NCBI RefSeq assembly: GCF_014647635.1
Contig: NZ_BMPO01000012.1
Location: 1 to 64,000 of the forward strand
Length of the DNA: 64,000 nucleotides
Direction: 5' to 3'
From: Pseudomonas matsuisoli
GTDB taxonomy: Bacteria; Pseudomonadota; Gammaproteobacteria; Pseudomonadales; Pseudomonadaceae
The notes beneath the pieces are model-generated. The model was not told the origin of the DNA. It worked only from the letters and a program-made list of their open reading frames with translations, and made no database searches. The number at the start of each line of letters is the position of its first letter. The stretch's first letter is position 1. A program made the translations under genes and the position numbers. Below, one piece after another: positions 38,434 to 46,688 of this stretch.

Positions 38434-39624
38434 CTATACTTGCTCGTGCTTCACCCGTGCACTGCTGTACAATGCAAAGAATAGCGGTAGCCAAAAAGCA
38501 AACCATTCGATGGTAGGACGACTCAGAACCAATCGCCCGTTCGTAGCGAGACACAGCACGCCATAGATGAACCAAAATGCGAAAAAAGGATTCACTTTTC
38601 TGAGCATGCTGCCGTAAAAAATTGAAAAAACCATCAAAACGAACAATGCGAAACCAACTACGCCACCCACACGGAGAATTTCCAACAGTGATGAGTGGGA
38701 GTGAGTAGCAACAGTACCGCCATACTCGATGGCAGCCTGGTGCCCAAACCCCTGCCCCAGCAACCAGTTATCTGCAAAAAGCCTTAGCGATCCGCCCCAT
38801 ATCTCCATACGGTAATTAGGATCAGCGGCACGGTTTAAAAGAACTTCAGATACATTAGTAAAAGAGAAAATCACAACTGCGACCGCCAGAATAGCCGCGC
38901 AGAGGATTCCGTCCTCTATCTTTCGTCGATAAAGTGACAGCAAAATCAATGTAATGACCAAGGCCAATACGGGCCCGCGGCTTTTGGTCAACAACATAAT
39001 GGCCAGACCCATCAACATGAATGAGAATAAAAATATTTGGCACCATTTTTTCTTGCCTGGCAAATAGGCCCAAGACGCCAACACCGGAAGACCAAGAATG
39101 ACTGCCGAGGAAATTGGGTTATCTTCGCCCCAGCCGCTGATGGCGTGCAAAGAGCTTCGGCGCTGCAACCAATCAGTAACCCCGCCCCCCTGAGCCAGGA
39201 TCATCAGACTATAAAATGCCAATGAGCAACAACCGAGCAGCACTATCATCTGGATAATCTGATCTACATCGAATCGCTCAGCTACGATCTTTACGGCAAG
39301 CATCAAACATACGAGATAAAGCGCATATTTTATAGAATCTGCTACAGCTAAAACGCCCGTTCCTGCCCAAGCAGCACTTAGTGAAAAATAGATCAGAAAA
39401 CACAGCGTAAAAATTGCTGACAACGAAGACGTGAAAACCTGCCTCACTTGTGTTTTTGATAAAAGCAACGGAAGAGCGGGAATGCCCACGCAAAGATAAA
39501 AAATGGTTTTTTGCTGACTTGCATCAAGTAGAAAAAGGCTCACAAAATAGACAAAAAAACCAAACAACACGAAGCGAGCAAAGGCTAGCTCAACCGTTTC
39601 AAACTTAGCACCTTGAAAAATCAT
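38434..39624 (-). CDS. waaL: O-antigen ligase, WaaL-like
   Basis: A 396-residue membrane protein with about eleven segments and a large periplasmic loop. A GWGEDNP segment (about 170) and a THSHSSLLEILRVGGVVGF stretch in the C-terminal third resemble the Wzy_C/O-antigen ligase family, which joins finished O-chain to lipid A-core at the periplasmic face. In P. aeruginosa waaL (PA4999) follows the gene homologous to 37743, as here. The sequence is AT-rich relative to msbA and the carbamoyltransferase gene. Its start overlaps the preceding glycosyltransferase-like gene by four bases. A Wzy role cannot be ruled out by sequence alone. Confidence 0.82.
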   Translation of the reverse strand: MIFQGAKFETVELAFARFVLFGFFVYFVSLFLLDASQQKTIFYLCVGIPALPLLLSKTQVRQVFTSSLSAIFTLCFLIYFSLSAAWAGTGVLAVADSIKYALYLVCLMLAVKIVAERFDVDQIIQMIVLLGCCSLAFYSLMILAQGGGVTDWLQRRSSLHAISGWGEDNPISSAVILGLPVLASWAYLPGKKKWCQIFLFSFMLMGLAIMLLTKSRGPVLALVITLILLSLYRRKIEDGILCAAILAVAVVIFSFTNVSEVLLNRAADPNYRMEIWGGSLRLFADNWLLGQGFGHQAAIEYGGTVATHSHSSLLEILRVGGVVGFALFVLMVFSIFYGSMLRKVNPFFAFWFIYGVLCLATNGRLVLSRPTIEWFAFWLPLFFALYSSARVKHEQV

Positions 39625-40889
39625 TCTACTCCGCCGACCCGCTTGAACCTTTGGGGAACTGGAGCTCCGTCAGCGCTACCAGTCGTAACAATTTCATCCA
39701 ACAAGTCTACAAGCGACTTTAGAGGAGCAGTTCTATTTTCGACATGATAAGAATAGAACTGAAAGGCATTGTTTGAATACACCGACTTGTCCTTTAGCAC
39801 AGCCTCTATTGCTGGCGCCAAGTGCTCCTCGAGAAGAACTCGAGGCATAAAAAATCGTTCGCTTGAAAAATAATCAGGACTATCACCAAGCAGTATAAAT
39901 GGCACGCCGACACGTGTAACGTCAATTACCGCATTGGTATATCCAGTAAGCACCAAATCGCATTGAAGTGCCGCTTGACTCAAAGAAACGTCATTTCCGG
40001 ATAGCACGCACACTTGAGTATTATCGTCTCTGAGCGCCTCCCAAGGCTGCCCACTTCCACGAGGATGAACTTTTACGATCAACCTCGCGGCTTTATTGCT
40101 CTCAAGCCAGCGCTTAATCCATGCACACTTTTCATGATAGCCGTATTCCTGCTCATAACTGGGTCCAGGCGCCAGAAAAAGCAGCGTTAACTCATTCTGT
40201 TCTATTGGCGAGACACTAAGCCCCTGAACGGCATCATTAAAGAAATAAGGACCCGCATACGAAACTAAGCAGTTCCCAAAGGAAAACTCCAAATTAGAAA
40301 GATATTCATATGAGCTCGGCCCGAACACCGCGTAATAGTCGTAATCATAGTAGCCGTAATTACTGGACTCCGCAGTAAGTACAGAATGAGCGAGGTGAAC
40401 AACTTTTTCCTGTCGCTGACGAAACGCCTTCAAAAAAGTAGGAACGATCCAGCCGTTTCGCTCAGTGATAATGACTTTGAATTGATAGTTATCTAGCAGG
40501 TATGCCGCGTGCGAGGCATGCCAGCGAAACCGAAGAGGAATTCGACAAGGAGGAGGACTGAATAAACGGCCTCTTACAAGAAGGTCATCGTCCTCTACTA
40601 TCTCTTCGATAGTCATTCCTTTGCTACGCAATGCCTCTATGAAGGATTCTTTCCTACCCTGCAGATACGACTTCCGAGAAGGATGAACCAATAGAACATC
40701 GCATACCTTTAGCCCTGCTGTTTTTTTTCTCTGAAGAAAAAAAGACAGTATCCCTTTCCAGACAAGAGCAGCGCTTTTTCTTGAAGCACTAGCCCTCCCC
40801 TTACCTCTTGTACGCAGGCGCCCAGCAAGAAACGTGTCCAACTCCCGCAGGACATCGGAAAATGGCGATTGCTCTTCGTTACGTGACAA
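39621..40889 (-). CDS. Uncharacterised GT-B-like protein (possible core or capsule glycosyltransferase)
   Basis: A 422-residue AT-rich protein that I do not recognise with certainty. An N-terminal, basic segment is followed by a first domain that includes VCDVLLVHPSRKS. A second domain has LLFLAPGPSYEQEYGYHEKC, then ARLIVKVHPRGSG and DLVLTGYTNAVIDVTRVGVPFILLGD. The VKVHPR and S/TNAVID patterns resemble GT-B proteins of the CDP-glycerol-transferase or polysialyltransferase type. It lies between a family 2 glycosyltransferase and waaL, with an ATGA overlap to waaL. A role in building the outer core is inferred. Its start has only weak ribosome-site support. Confidence 0.6.
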   Translation of the reverse strand: MSRNEEQSPFSDVLRELDTFLAGRLRTRGKGRASASRKSAALVWKGILSFFLQRKKTAGLKVCDVLLVHPSRKSYLQGRKESFIEALRSKGMTIEEIVEDDDLLVRGRLFSPPPCRIPLRFRWHASHAAYLLDNYQFKVIITERNGWIVPTFLKAFRQRQEKVVHLAHSVLTAESSNYGYYDYDYYAVFGPSSYEYLSNLEFSFGNCLVSYAGPYFFNDAVQGLSVSPIEQNELTLLFLAPGPSYEQEYGYHEKCAWIKRWLESNKAARLIVKVHPRGSGQPWEALRDDNTQVCVLSGNDVSLSQAALQCDLVLTGYTNAVIDVTRVGVPFILLGDSPDYFSSERFFMPRVLLEEHLAPAIEAVLKDKSVYSNNAFQFYSYHVENRTAPLKSLVDLLDEIVTTGSADGAPVPQRFKRVGGVE

Positions 40890-40893
40890 AGCC

Positions 40894-41874
40894 CTACCCT
40901 TTCAAGCAAAGTCGAAGCATCTTGCGAGAGTAAGCGAACTTGAAGAGCACTTTCCAATCCTCTTTCAGCGCGGAGCGATAATAGGATTTTGCTATTTCAA
41001 ATTCGCCGGCAAGGTAAGCCGTTCGAAACAGAGAAAGACAACGCTGTACGTAAAATTCACTGCGCAGCTTTAGAAAGTCGCCCGTAAGCCTACGTGCGGA
41101 GAAGACTTCATCTACCAATGCAAGCCCGCCGGCTTTTGCATGATGAAACTGATGACGAAGACTATCGGCATGCTTGTAAATCAACGCAAGTGGGTGAGGT
41201 AGCACGCTGCAAGGAAAGTAGCCAAGAGTCTGAGCGAATACCGGGATGTCCTCTGCGTTACGAAACGTCTCGGGATATGTTGCTTGGGCGAAGATCGAAC
41301 GATGCATCACACAAGCACCATTCGAAATGCTTAGGGTTTTATCGAGTAAATATGCTTTGACTCGTGACATCGGATTGGAAGGCAAAGCGTCGGGTACATG
41401 GATCCGACGCCTACCGCTTTCCTCTATAGAGCAATGCCCGCCGATGACCATCCTTGTTTCGGTGTCTACCCCTAAGTGCTCGCGAATGTGTATCAGCGCG
41501 CTATCCGCCATTTCGTCGTCAGCATCCAGAAATATCAGCCAATCATTCGCCGCAATCTGAATTCCCATATTTCGTACGGATGCCAAACCACCGTTCTCTT
41601 TCCTGACGGCACGAAAGCGAGATGCGCTCTCTTGCTCCAGTTTCTCGATTACTGCCGGCGTTTCATCGGTAGAGCCATCGTCGATAACAATGAGTTCGTC
41701 TTGATCACTCAACTGTGGAAGCACCGACCGAACCGCACGGCCTAAAGTCTTCGCATAGTTGTAGGCCGGTATAATCACCGTGATTGCGGTCTGGGTATTC
41801 ATATCTGGCTCACTTTCTTCGACGGAGTCAGTAGGTGTGTCGCTAGACACCACGGAAAGCAATTGCTCATTCAC
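40894..41874 (-). CDS. Family 2 glycosyltransferase (WapR-like outer-core rhamnosyltransferase candidate)
   Basis: A 326-residue GT-A enzyme. ITVIIPAYNYAKTLGRAVRSVL begins the GT2 fold, then IDDGSTDETP and the metal-binding LDADDEM. P. aeruginosa has the rhamnosyltransferase wapR (PA5000) next to waaL, and this gene is near waaL, but I cannot confirm orthology by eye. Two starts are possible: 41874, and 41802 (MNTQTAITV), which lies right before the fold. Neither has a strong ribosome site. It ends four bases before the next gene and follows the carbamoyltransferase by ten, so all belong to one transcript. Composition is AT-shifted. Confidence 0.75.
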   Translation of the reverse strand: MNEQLLSVVSSDTPTDSVEESEPDMNTQTAITVIIPAYNYAKTLGRAVRSVLPQLSDQDELIVIDDGSTDETPAVIEKLEQESASRFRAVRKENGGLASVRNMGIQIAANDWLIFLDADDEMADSALIHIREHLGVDTETRMVIGGHCSIEESGRRRIHVPDALPSNPMSRVKAYLLDKTLSISNGACVMHRSIFAQATYPETFRNAEDIPVFAQTLGYFPCSVLPHPLALIYKHADSLRHQFHHAKAGGLALVDEVFSARRLTGDFLKLRSEFYVQRCLSLFRTAYLAGEFEIAKSYYRSALKEDWKVLFKFAYSRKMLRLCLKG

Positions 41875-41884
41875 GTTGCGGCGT

Positions 41885-43615
41885 TCAGTTCTTCACCACC
41901 AACACATCCTCCATGATCAGATACTGCAGATCCGAGCCGTAGAACATGTTCAGCGCGTCGGTTGGGGAGCAGATCATTGGCTCGCCGCGACGGTTGAGGG
42001 AAGTGTTGAGGGAGACGCCATTACCGGTGAGTTTTTCCAACTCGAGCATCAGGTCGTACCAGCGCGGGTTGAAGCGGCGCTCGAGAACCTGAGCGCGGGA
42101 GGTGCCGTCTTCGTGCACGACTTCGCCGACGCGGTTCTTCCACTCGTCGTTCACTTCGAAGGTGAAGGTCATGAACGGGCTGGGGTGGTCGACCTTGAGC
42201 ATCTGCGCGGCGACGGTGTCGAGCATCGAGGGGCAGAAGGGTCTCCAGCGCTCACGGAATTTGATCTGCTCGTTGATACGGTCGGCGACACCCGGAATGC
42301 TGGGGCAGCCGATGATGGAGCGGCCACCCAGAGCCCGCGGACCGAACTCCATACGGCCTTGGAACCAGGCGACGGGATTGCCGTCGACCATGATCTGCGC
42401 GATGCGGCCGGGCACGTCGTCGAGCTTTTTCCACACCGGTTTGTTCGGATGACGAGCGCAGGCGGCGATGACGTCTTCGTTGCTGTACGCCGGACCGAGG
42501 TAGACGTGTTCCATCTTCTCGACCGGTACGCCGCGCTGGTGGGAGACGTATGCGGCGGCGCCTACGGCGGTGCCGGCATCACCCGAAGCGGGCTGGACGA
42601 ACAGCTCTTTCACTTCGGGGCGAGCGATGATCTTCTGGTTGAGCTTGACGTTGAGCGCACAGCCCCCGGCGAAAGCGATCTTGCCGGTTTCGCGCAGGAT
42701 ATCGCCGAGGTAGTAATCCATCATTTCCAGCGCGAGATTCTCGAACAGCGCTTGCATGCTCGCCGCGTAATGGATGTAGGGATCGTCGGCAATGTCGCCT
42801 TCGCGCTTCGGCCCTAGCCACTCGATGAGCTTGGGCGAGAAGTAGTAGCCCTTGCCTTTTTCCTTGTAGCGACGGAAGCCGATGACGTTGGCGTAGTCCG
42901 TGTTGACGATGAGCTCACCGTTCTCGAATTTCGCCAGGCGGGAGAAATCGTATTTCGCGGCGTCACCGTAGGGCGCCATGCCCATGACCTTGAACTCGCC
43001 GTCGAGCATTTCGAAGCCGAGATACTCGGTGACGGCGCCGTAGAGGCCACCCAAGGAATCCGGGTCGTAGAATTCCTTGATCTTGTGGATCTTGCCGTTT
43101 TCACCCCAGCCGAAGAAGGTGGTGGCGTACTCGCCCTTGCCGTCGATGCCAAGGATCGCGGTCTTCTCAGTGAAGCCAGAGCAGTGATAGGCGCTGGAGG
43201 CGTGAGCGAGGTGGTGCTCGACGGGTTCAATCTTGACCTTTTTCAGGTCGAAGCCGAGTTGCTGCAGGCACCACTGAATGCGCTTCTTGTAGCGGTAGTA
43301 GCGGCGATTGCCCATGAAAATGGCGTCGAGCGCGCGGTCTGGTGCGTACCAGTAGCGCTTGGCGTAATGCCAACGCGCTTTCTCGAAGATACTGATAGGC
43401 GCGAAAGGGATCGCGACGACGTCGACATCCGAGGGCTTGATCCCGGCTTGTTCGAGGCAGAACTTGGCCGACTCGTACGGCATGCGGTTCTTCGCGTGCT
43501 TGTCGCGGACGAACCGCTCTTCTTCAACAGCGGCGATGAGCTTGCCATCGATGTAGAGCGCCGCGGAAGGGTCGTGGCTCAGCGAGCCGGACAGACCAAG
43601 AATCGTCAATGCCAA
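41885..43615 (-). CDS. Carbamoyltransferase (LPS core heptose carbamoylation)
   Basis: A 576-residue protein of the NodU/CmcH family. An N-terminal kinase-like fold starts LTILGLSGSLSHDPSAALYIDGK and includes EEERFVRDKHAK, HHLAHASSAYHCSG, FAGGCALNVKLNQK and GDAGTAVGAAAY. The C-terminal domain has WFQGRMEFGPRALGGRSI and SLNRRGEPMI. The P. aeruginosa homologue (PA5005, called WapO by some) adds the 7-O-carbamoyl group to the second core heptose. I use a TTG start at 43615 with AGAGGTG upstream; the only other in-frame start, a TTG at 43666, lacks such a site. GC content is typical of the chromosome. Confidence 0.9.
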   Translation of the reverse strand: MALTILGLSGSLSHDPSAALYIDGKLIAAVEEERFVRDKHAKNRMPYESAKFCLEQAGIKPSDVDVVAIPFAPISIFEKARWHYAKRYWYAPDRALDAIFMGNRRYYRYKKRIQWCLQQLGFDLKKVKIEPVEHHLAHASSAYHCSGFTEKTAILGIDGKGEYATTFFGWGENGKIHKIKEFYDPDSLGGLYGAVTEYLGFEMLDGEFKVMGMAPYGDAAKYDFSRLAKFENGELIVNTDYANVIGFRRYKEKGKGYYFSPKLIEWLGPKREGDIADDPYIHYAASMQALFENLALEMMDYYLGDILRETGKIAFAGGCALNVKLNQKIIARPEVKELFVQPASGDAGTAVGAAAYVSHQRGVPVEKMEHVYLGPAYSNEDVIAACARHPNKPVWKKLDDVPGRIAQIMVDGNPVAWFQGRMEFGPRALGGRSIIGCPSIPGVADRINEQIKFRERWRPFCPSMLDTVAAQMLKVDHPSPFMTFTFEVNDEWKNRVGEVVHEDGTSRAQVLERRFNPRWYDLMLELEKLTGNGVSLNTSLNRRGEPMICSPTDALNMFYGSDLQYLIMEDVLVVKN

Positions 43616-43768
43616 GGGAGCACCTCTGTCGAACGGGCAGCCTATGTCGGGCTGGCGCGAATTCAAAAGGCGGGATTATAGCGTGCGTGGGTTGGCATTC
43701 CATCCCGCAGAGGCATCGCGAAACGCTTCGCTTAGTGAATCGGGAGGCGATCGAAGGGAACGGCTCCC

Positions 43769-43868
43769 GTAGGGCGGGTGCAACCCGCGGCTTTTGCGAT
43801 GGCCCTGGGTGCGCGGGTTATCACCCGCCCTACGACAGAGCACATCGCGGGCATGGCCCGCTCCCACA
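43769..43868. repeat. REPIN and extra REP between the carbamoyltransferase gene and gcd
   Basis: A well-formed REPIN at 43769-43833 has GTAGGGCGGGTGCAACCCGCG and CGCGGGTTATCACCCGCCCTAC as inverted partners. Next is TCGCGGGCATGGCCCGCTCCCAC at 43846-43868, a relative of the widespread Pseudomonas CGGGCAAGCCCG REP. The 338-base gap 43616-43953 has no gene. These repeats lie at the edge of the inserted dehydrogenase gene. Confidence 0.75.
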
Positions 43869-43888
43869 CAAAAAAAATAACGCCGCAT

Positions 43889-43925
43889 AATAAAAACGCC
43901 CCGCCGGCAGAACCGACGGGGCGTT
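43889..43925 (-). terminator. Rho-independent terminator of gcd
   Basis: On the minus strand a stem AACGCCCCG...CGGGGCGTT with a short inner loop is followed by TTTTTATTAT. It begins 28 bases after the gcd stop codon. It should end gcd transcription and separates gcd from the carbamoyltransferase gene downstream. Confidence 0.88.
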
Positions 43926-43953
43926 CATTGAAGCGACGTATCAGTGCTGCTGA

Positions 43954-46413
43954 TCAGTCCTTCTTGGGCAGGGCCCAGGCAATGACGCTATCACCGGACT
44001 TGGTGTCCATACGATCGTGACCGCCAACGGCGGCAACGATGTACTGACGGCCATTGATCTCGTAGCTCAGCGGCGCAGCTTGCGGGCCGGCGGGCAGACG
44101 AACGTCCCACAAGAGCTTGCCGGTCTCGGTATCAAACGCACGGATCCACTGGTCCAGCGTCGCACCGATGAAGGTCACGCCACCGGCAGTTGCCAGCGAA
44201 CCACTGTTGTTCGGCGTGCCGAGCTCCAGCTTGACCTTGGAGGGAATGCCCATGGGGCCCTGGTCGTAGCCAGTACCCAACGGACGGCGCCAGATGACTT
44301 CCTGCGTGCGCAGGTCGACACCCGAAATGTAGCCCCACGGCGGCGCAACACACGGTGTGTTCAGAGGCGACATCCAAGGCTCCTTGCGGGCGCCGTACTC
44401 CAGGCCTTCCTGAGCCATGTAGCCCTTCACCTTGCTGGTGCCGTTGAATACGGAAACGATGCCGAGGCTGTCCATCACTTCGCGCGGGTAGACGTGCTCC
44501 GTGTATGGCAGGCGGTTGCTGTTCATCACCATGATGCCGCGGTTCAGGTCGACCGAAACGCCACCCCAGTTGATTCCACCATGGTTGCCGGTGAAGGCGA
44601 TGGAGCCCTGCAGGCTCGGTGGCGTGAACATACCTTCGTAGCGGAACTGCTTGAACTGCGTACGGCAGATCAGCTGATCGAACGGCGTGATACCCCAGGC
44701 ATCGCTTTCTTTCAGCGTCTCGTAATCCTTGCTTGGCGCACCAACGGTGTTCGGCATGCCAGGTGAAACAGGCTGCGTCTTGGCTGTCCAGTCGCCGTGA
44801 TCGGTACCTTGCGGAACCTCAAGCTGCTCGACAGGCATGATCGGCTCGCCCGTTGCGCGGTCCAGCACGAAGACCTGACCGGACTTCGTGGCCTGAATCA
44901 CAGCAGGACGCGTACCGCCGCCGGCGACCGGGAAATCGACCAAGTTCGGCTGCGGGCCGAGGTCGTAGTCCCACAGGTCGTGGTTGACGGTACGGAAGTG
45001 CCAGCGCTCTTTACCGGTCTCGGCATCGACGGCGACCAGGGAGGCGGTGTATTCCTCTTCCTGCTTCGTGCGTTCCTTACCGAAGAAGTCACCGGCCGCG
45101 TTACCGGTCGGCAGGTAGACCAGGCCCAACTCGTCGTCGGCGGCCATCAGTGTCCAGACGTTCGGCGTGCTACGCGTGTAGACCTCGCCTTCCGGTGGCA
45201 GCTTTTCAGTCTCAGGACGACCCAGATCCCACGCCCAGCGCAGTTCGCCGGTCATGGCATCGAAGGCACGAACAACGCCGGACGGCGCATCGCGCTCCTG
45301 ACCATCACGCACCTGACCGGTAGGCTGAATCACCACGCCACGCATGACGATCGGCGGCGAAGTCGGACCGACGTAGCCAGGCTTGGTGTTGCCAGTGTGC
45401 TCGTTCAGATCGACATAGCCGTCGTTACCGAAGCTTTTGCACAGCTCGCCGGTTTCGGCGTTCAGGGCGCCGAGGCGACCGTCGACCATCGGCCAGAAGA
45501 TACGCTTCGGGCACTCGGCAGCGCTGTCCTTGGTGTCGAAGTAAGACACGCCACGGCACGTGGTCGCAGCAACGCCAGACATCGCTTTCGGATTCGTCTG
45601 TGGGTCGAAGCGCCACTTCTCGGTGCCCTTCTCCGCGTCGACCGCGATCACTTTCTGCGTCGGGGTGCATACGTACAGCGTGCCATCGACCATCAACGGG
45701 GTGTTCTGGAACGCGTAGCCCAGCTTGGAGCCCGCCGGTTTCAGGTCGCCAGTGTGGAATTCCCACGCCTGCTCCAGTTCCCCGACATTTTCCGGCGTGA
45801 TCTGCGCAGACGGCGTGTAGTGGTTGGAGAGGTTGGAACCTGCATATGAGGTCCAGTTACTGGCATCGTGGTTACCCGCGATGTTGCCATCGGGCGAATT
45901 CACCTGGCCGCGGCTAAAGGCTTCGGCCGGGCGCTGCTGCGAAAGCGAAGCGTCGGCTAATTCAGTGTGCGGGGAAACGAACAGCGGATACACGATCAGC
46001 AGGCCGGCAATCACACCCAGACCAGCCGTTGCACCGAAGTAACCGATCTTGCCAACGGGCGCCAGCAGACGACGGGCCACGGGCCAGAAGGCAAAGAGGA
46101 TGATGCTGATGACCGCAAGCCAGGCAAGGCGTGGGATTAGCGCCCAACCATCGAGGCCAACTTCCCATAGCGCCCAGACAATGGTGGCGATGGTGGTCAG
46201 ACCGAAAATCCAGATACCGGCCGCGCGATTGCGCATGAGCAGTACGCCAGCCACGACCAGAGCGACACCGGCCAGCGCGTAATACCACGAGCCGCCCACA
46301 GCAACGAGTTTGCCGCCAGCGAACACGAGATAAGCCCCAACGAGGGCAATGATCAGAGCGAAGAGGAAGAGTAACCAGCCTCCTAGACCCCGGTTTTTAT
46401 CGTTACGTGACAT
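43954..46413 (-). CDS. gcd: Membrane-bound PQQ-dependent dehydrogenase, glucose/quinate/shikimate family
   Basis: An 819-residue quinoprotein. Five membrane helices fill residues 10-140. A large periplasmic eight-bladed PQQ propeller follows, with repeated W-motifs such as TAYxxN-type NWTSYAGSNLSNHYTPSAQI, AVDAEKGTEKWRFDPQ and AVDAETGKERWHF, and FTGNHGGINWGG. It oxidises aldoses such as glucose in the periplasm and passes electrons to ubiquinone. Glucose versus quinate specificity is not certain by eye. It sits between the carbamoyltransferase and LPS kinase genes, where P. aeruginosa has no such gene (there gcd is elsewhere), and has its own terminator. No PQQ synthesis genes are in the window. 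Confidence 0.9.
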   Translation of the reverse strand: MSRNDKNRGLGGWLLFLFALIIALVGAYLVFAGGKLVAVGGSWYYALAGVALVVAGVLLMRNRAAGIWIFGLTTIATIVWALWEVGLDGWALIPRLAWLAVISIILFAFWPVARRLLAPVGKIGYFGATAGLGVIAGLLIVYPLFVSPHTELADASLSQQRPAEAFSRGQVNSPDGNIAGNHDASNWTSYAGSNLSNHYTPSAQITPENVGELEQAWEFHTGDLKPAGSKLGYAFQNTPLMVDGTLYVCTPTQKVIAVDAEKGTEKWRFDPQTNPKAMSGVAATTCRGVSYFDTKDSAAECPKRIFWPMVDGRLGALNAETGELCKSFGNDGYVDLNEHTGNTKPGYVGPTSPPIVMRGVVIQPTGQVRDGQERDAPSGVVRAFDAMTGELRWAWDLGRPETEKLPPEGEVYTRSTPNVWTLMAADDELGLVYLPTGNAAGDFFGKERTKQEEEYTASLVAVDAETGKERWHFRTVNHDLWDYDLGPQPNLVDFPVAGGGTRPAVIQATKSGQVFVLDRATGEPIMPVEQLEVPQGTDHGDWTAKTQPVSPGMPNTVGAPSKDYETLKESDAWGITPFDQLICRTQFKQFRYEGMFTPPSLQGSIAFTGNHGGINWGGVSVDLNRGIMVMNSNRLPYTEHVYPREVMDSLGIVSVFNGTSKVKGYMAQEGLEYGARKEPWMSPLNTPCVAPPWGYISGVDLRTQEVIWRRPLGTGYDQGPMGIPSKVKLELGTPNNSGSLATAGGVTFIGATLDQWIRAFDTETGKLLWDVRLPAGPQAAPLSYEINGRQYIVAAVGGHDRMDTKSGDSVIAWALPKKD

Positions 46414-46688
46414 GTGCTATTCCAAGGACATAAAGGGGACATACGGACAAACGGCTTATCGAATTCCTGGCGGCTGAGCTTTTTTGACCCGCAAAAGCAG
46501 AGTCGGAAAGGCCAAAAACCGGAGGTTCGACGACTTCGAGGTGCGATGTTGTTCTTGGAAGACCGTGAGAAGCGGGTAAATAGCGTCGTTTTGTCGCGGC
46601 GGTATTCTAGGTGACGCGCCCGCTCATTTCACCCCACGAGATGAAAGGTTTCCCGCGAGAGAGGATCATGAGCAGGGGTGGAGGCCCG

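Noticed and set aside
39621-40889. Assigning the GT-B-like protein as the known second core glucosyltransferase
   Set aside because: Only generic GT-B motifs can be seen; no diagnostic segment supports a specific symbol.
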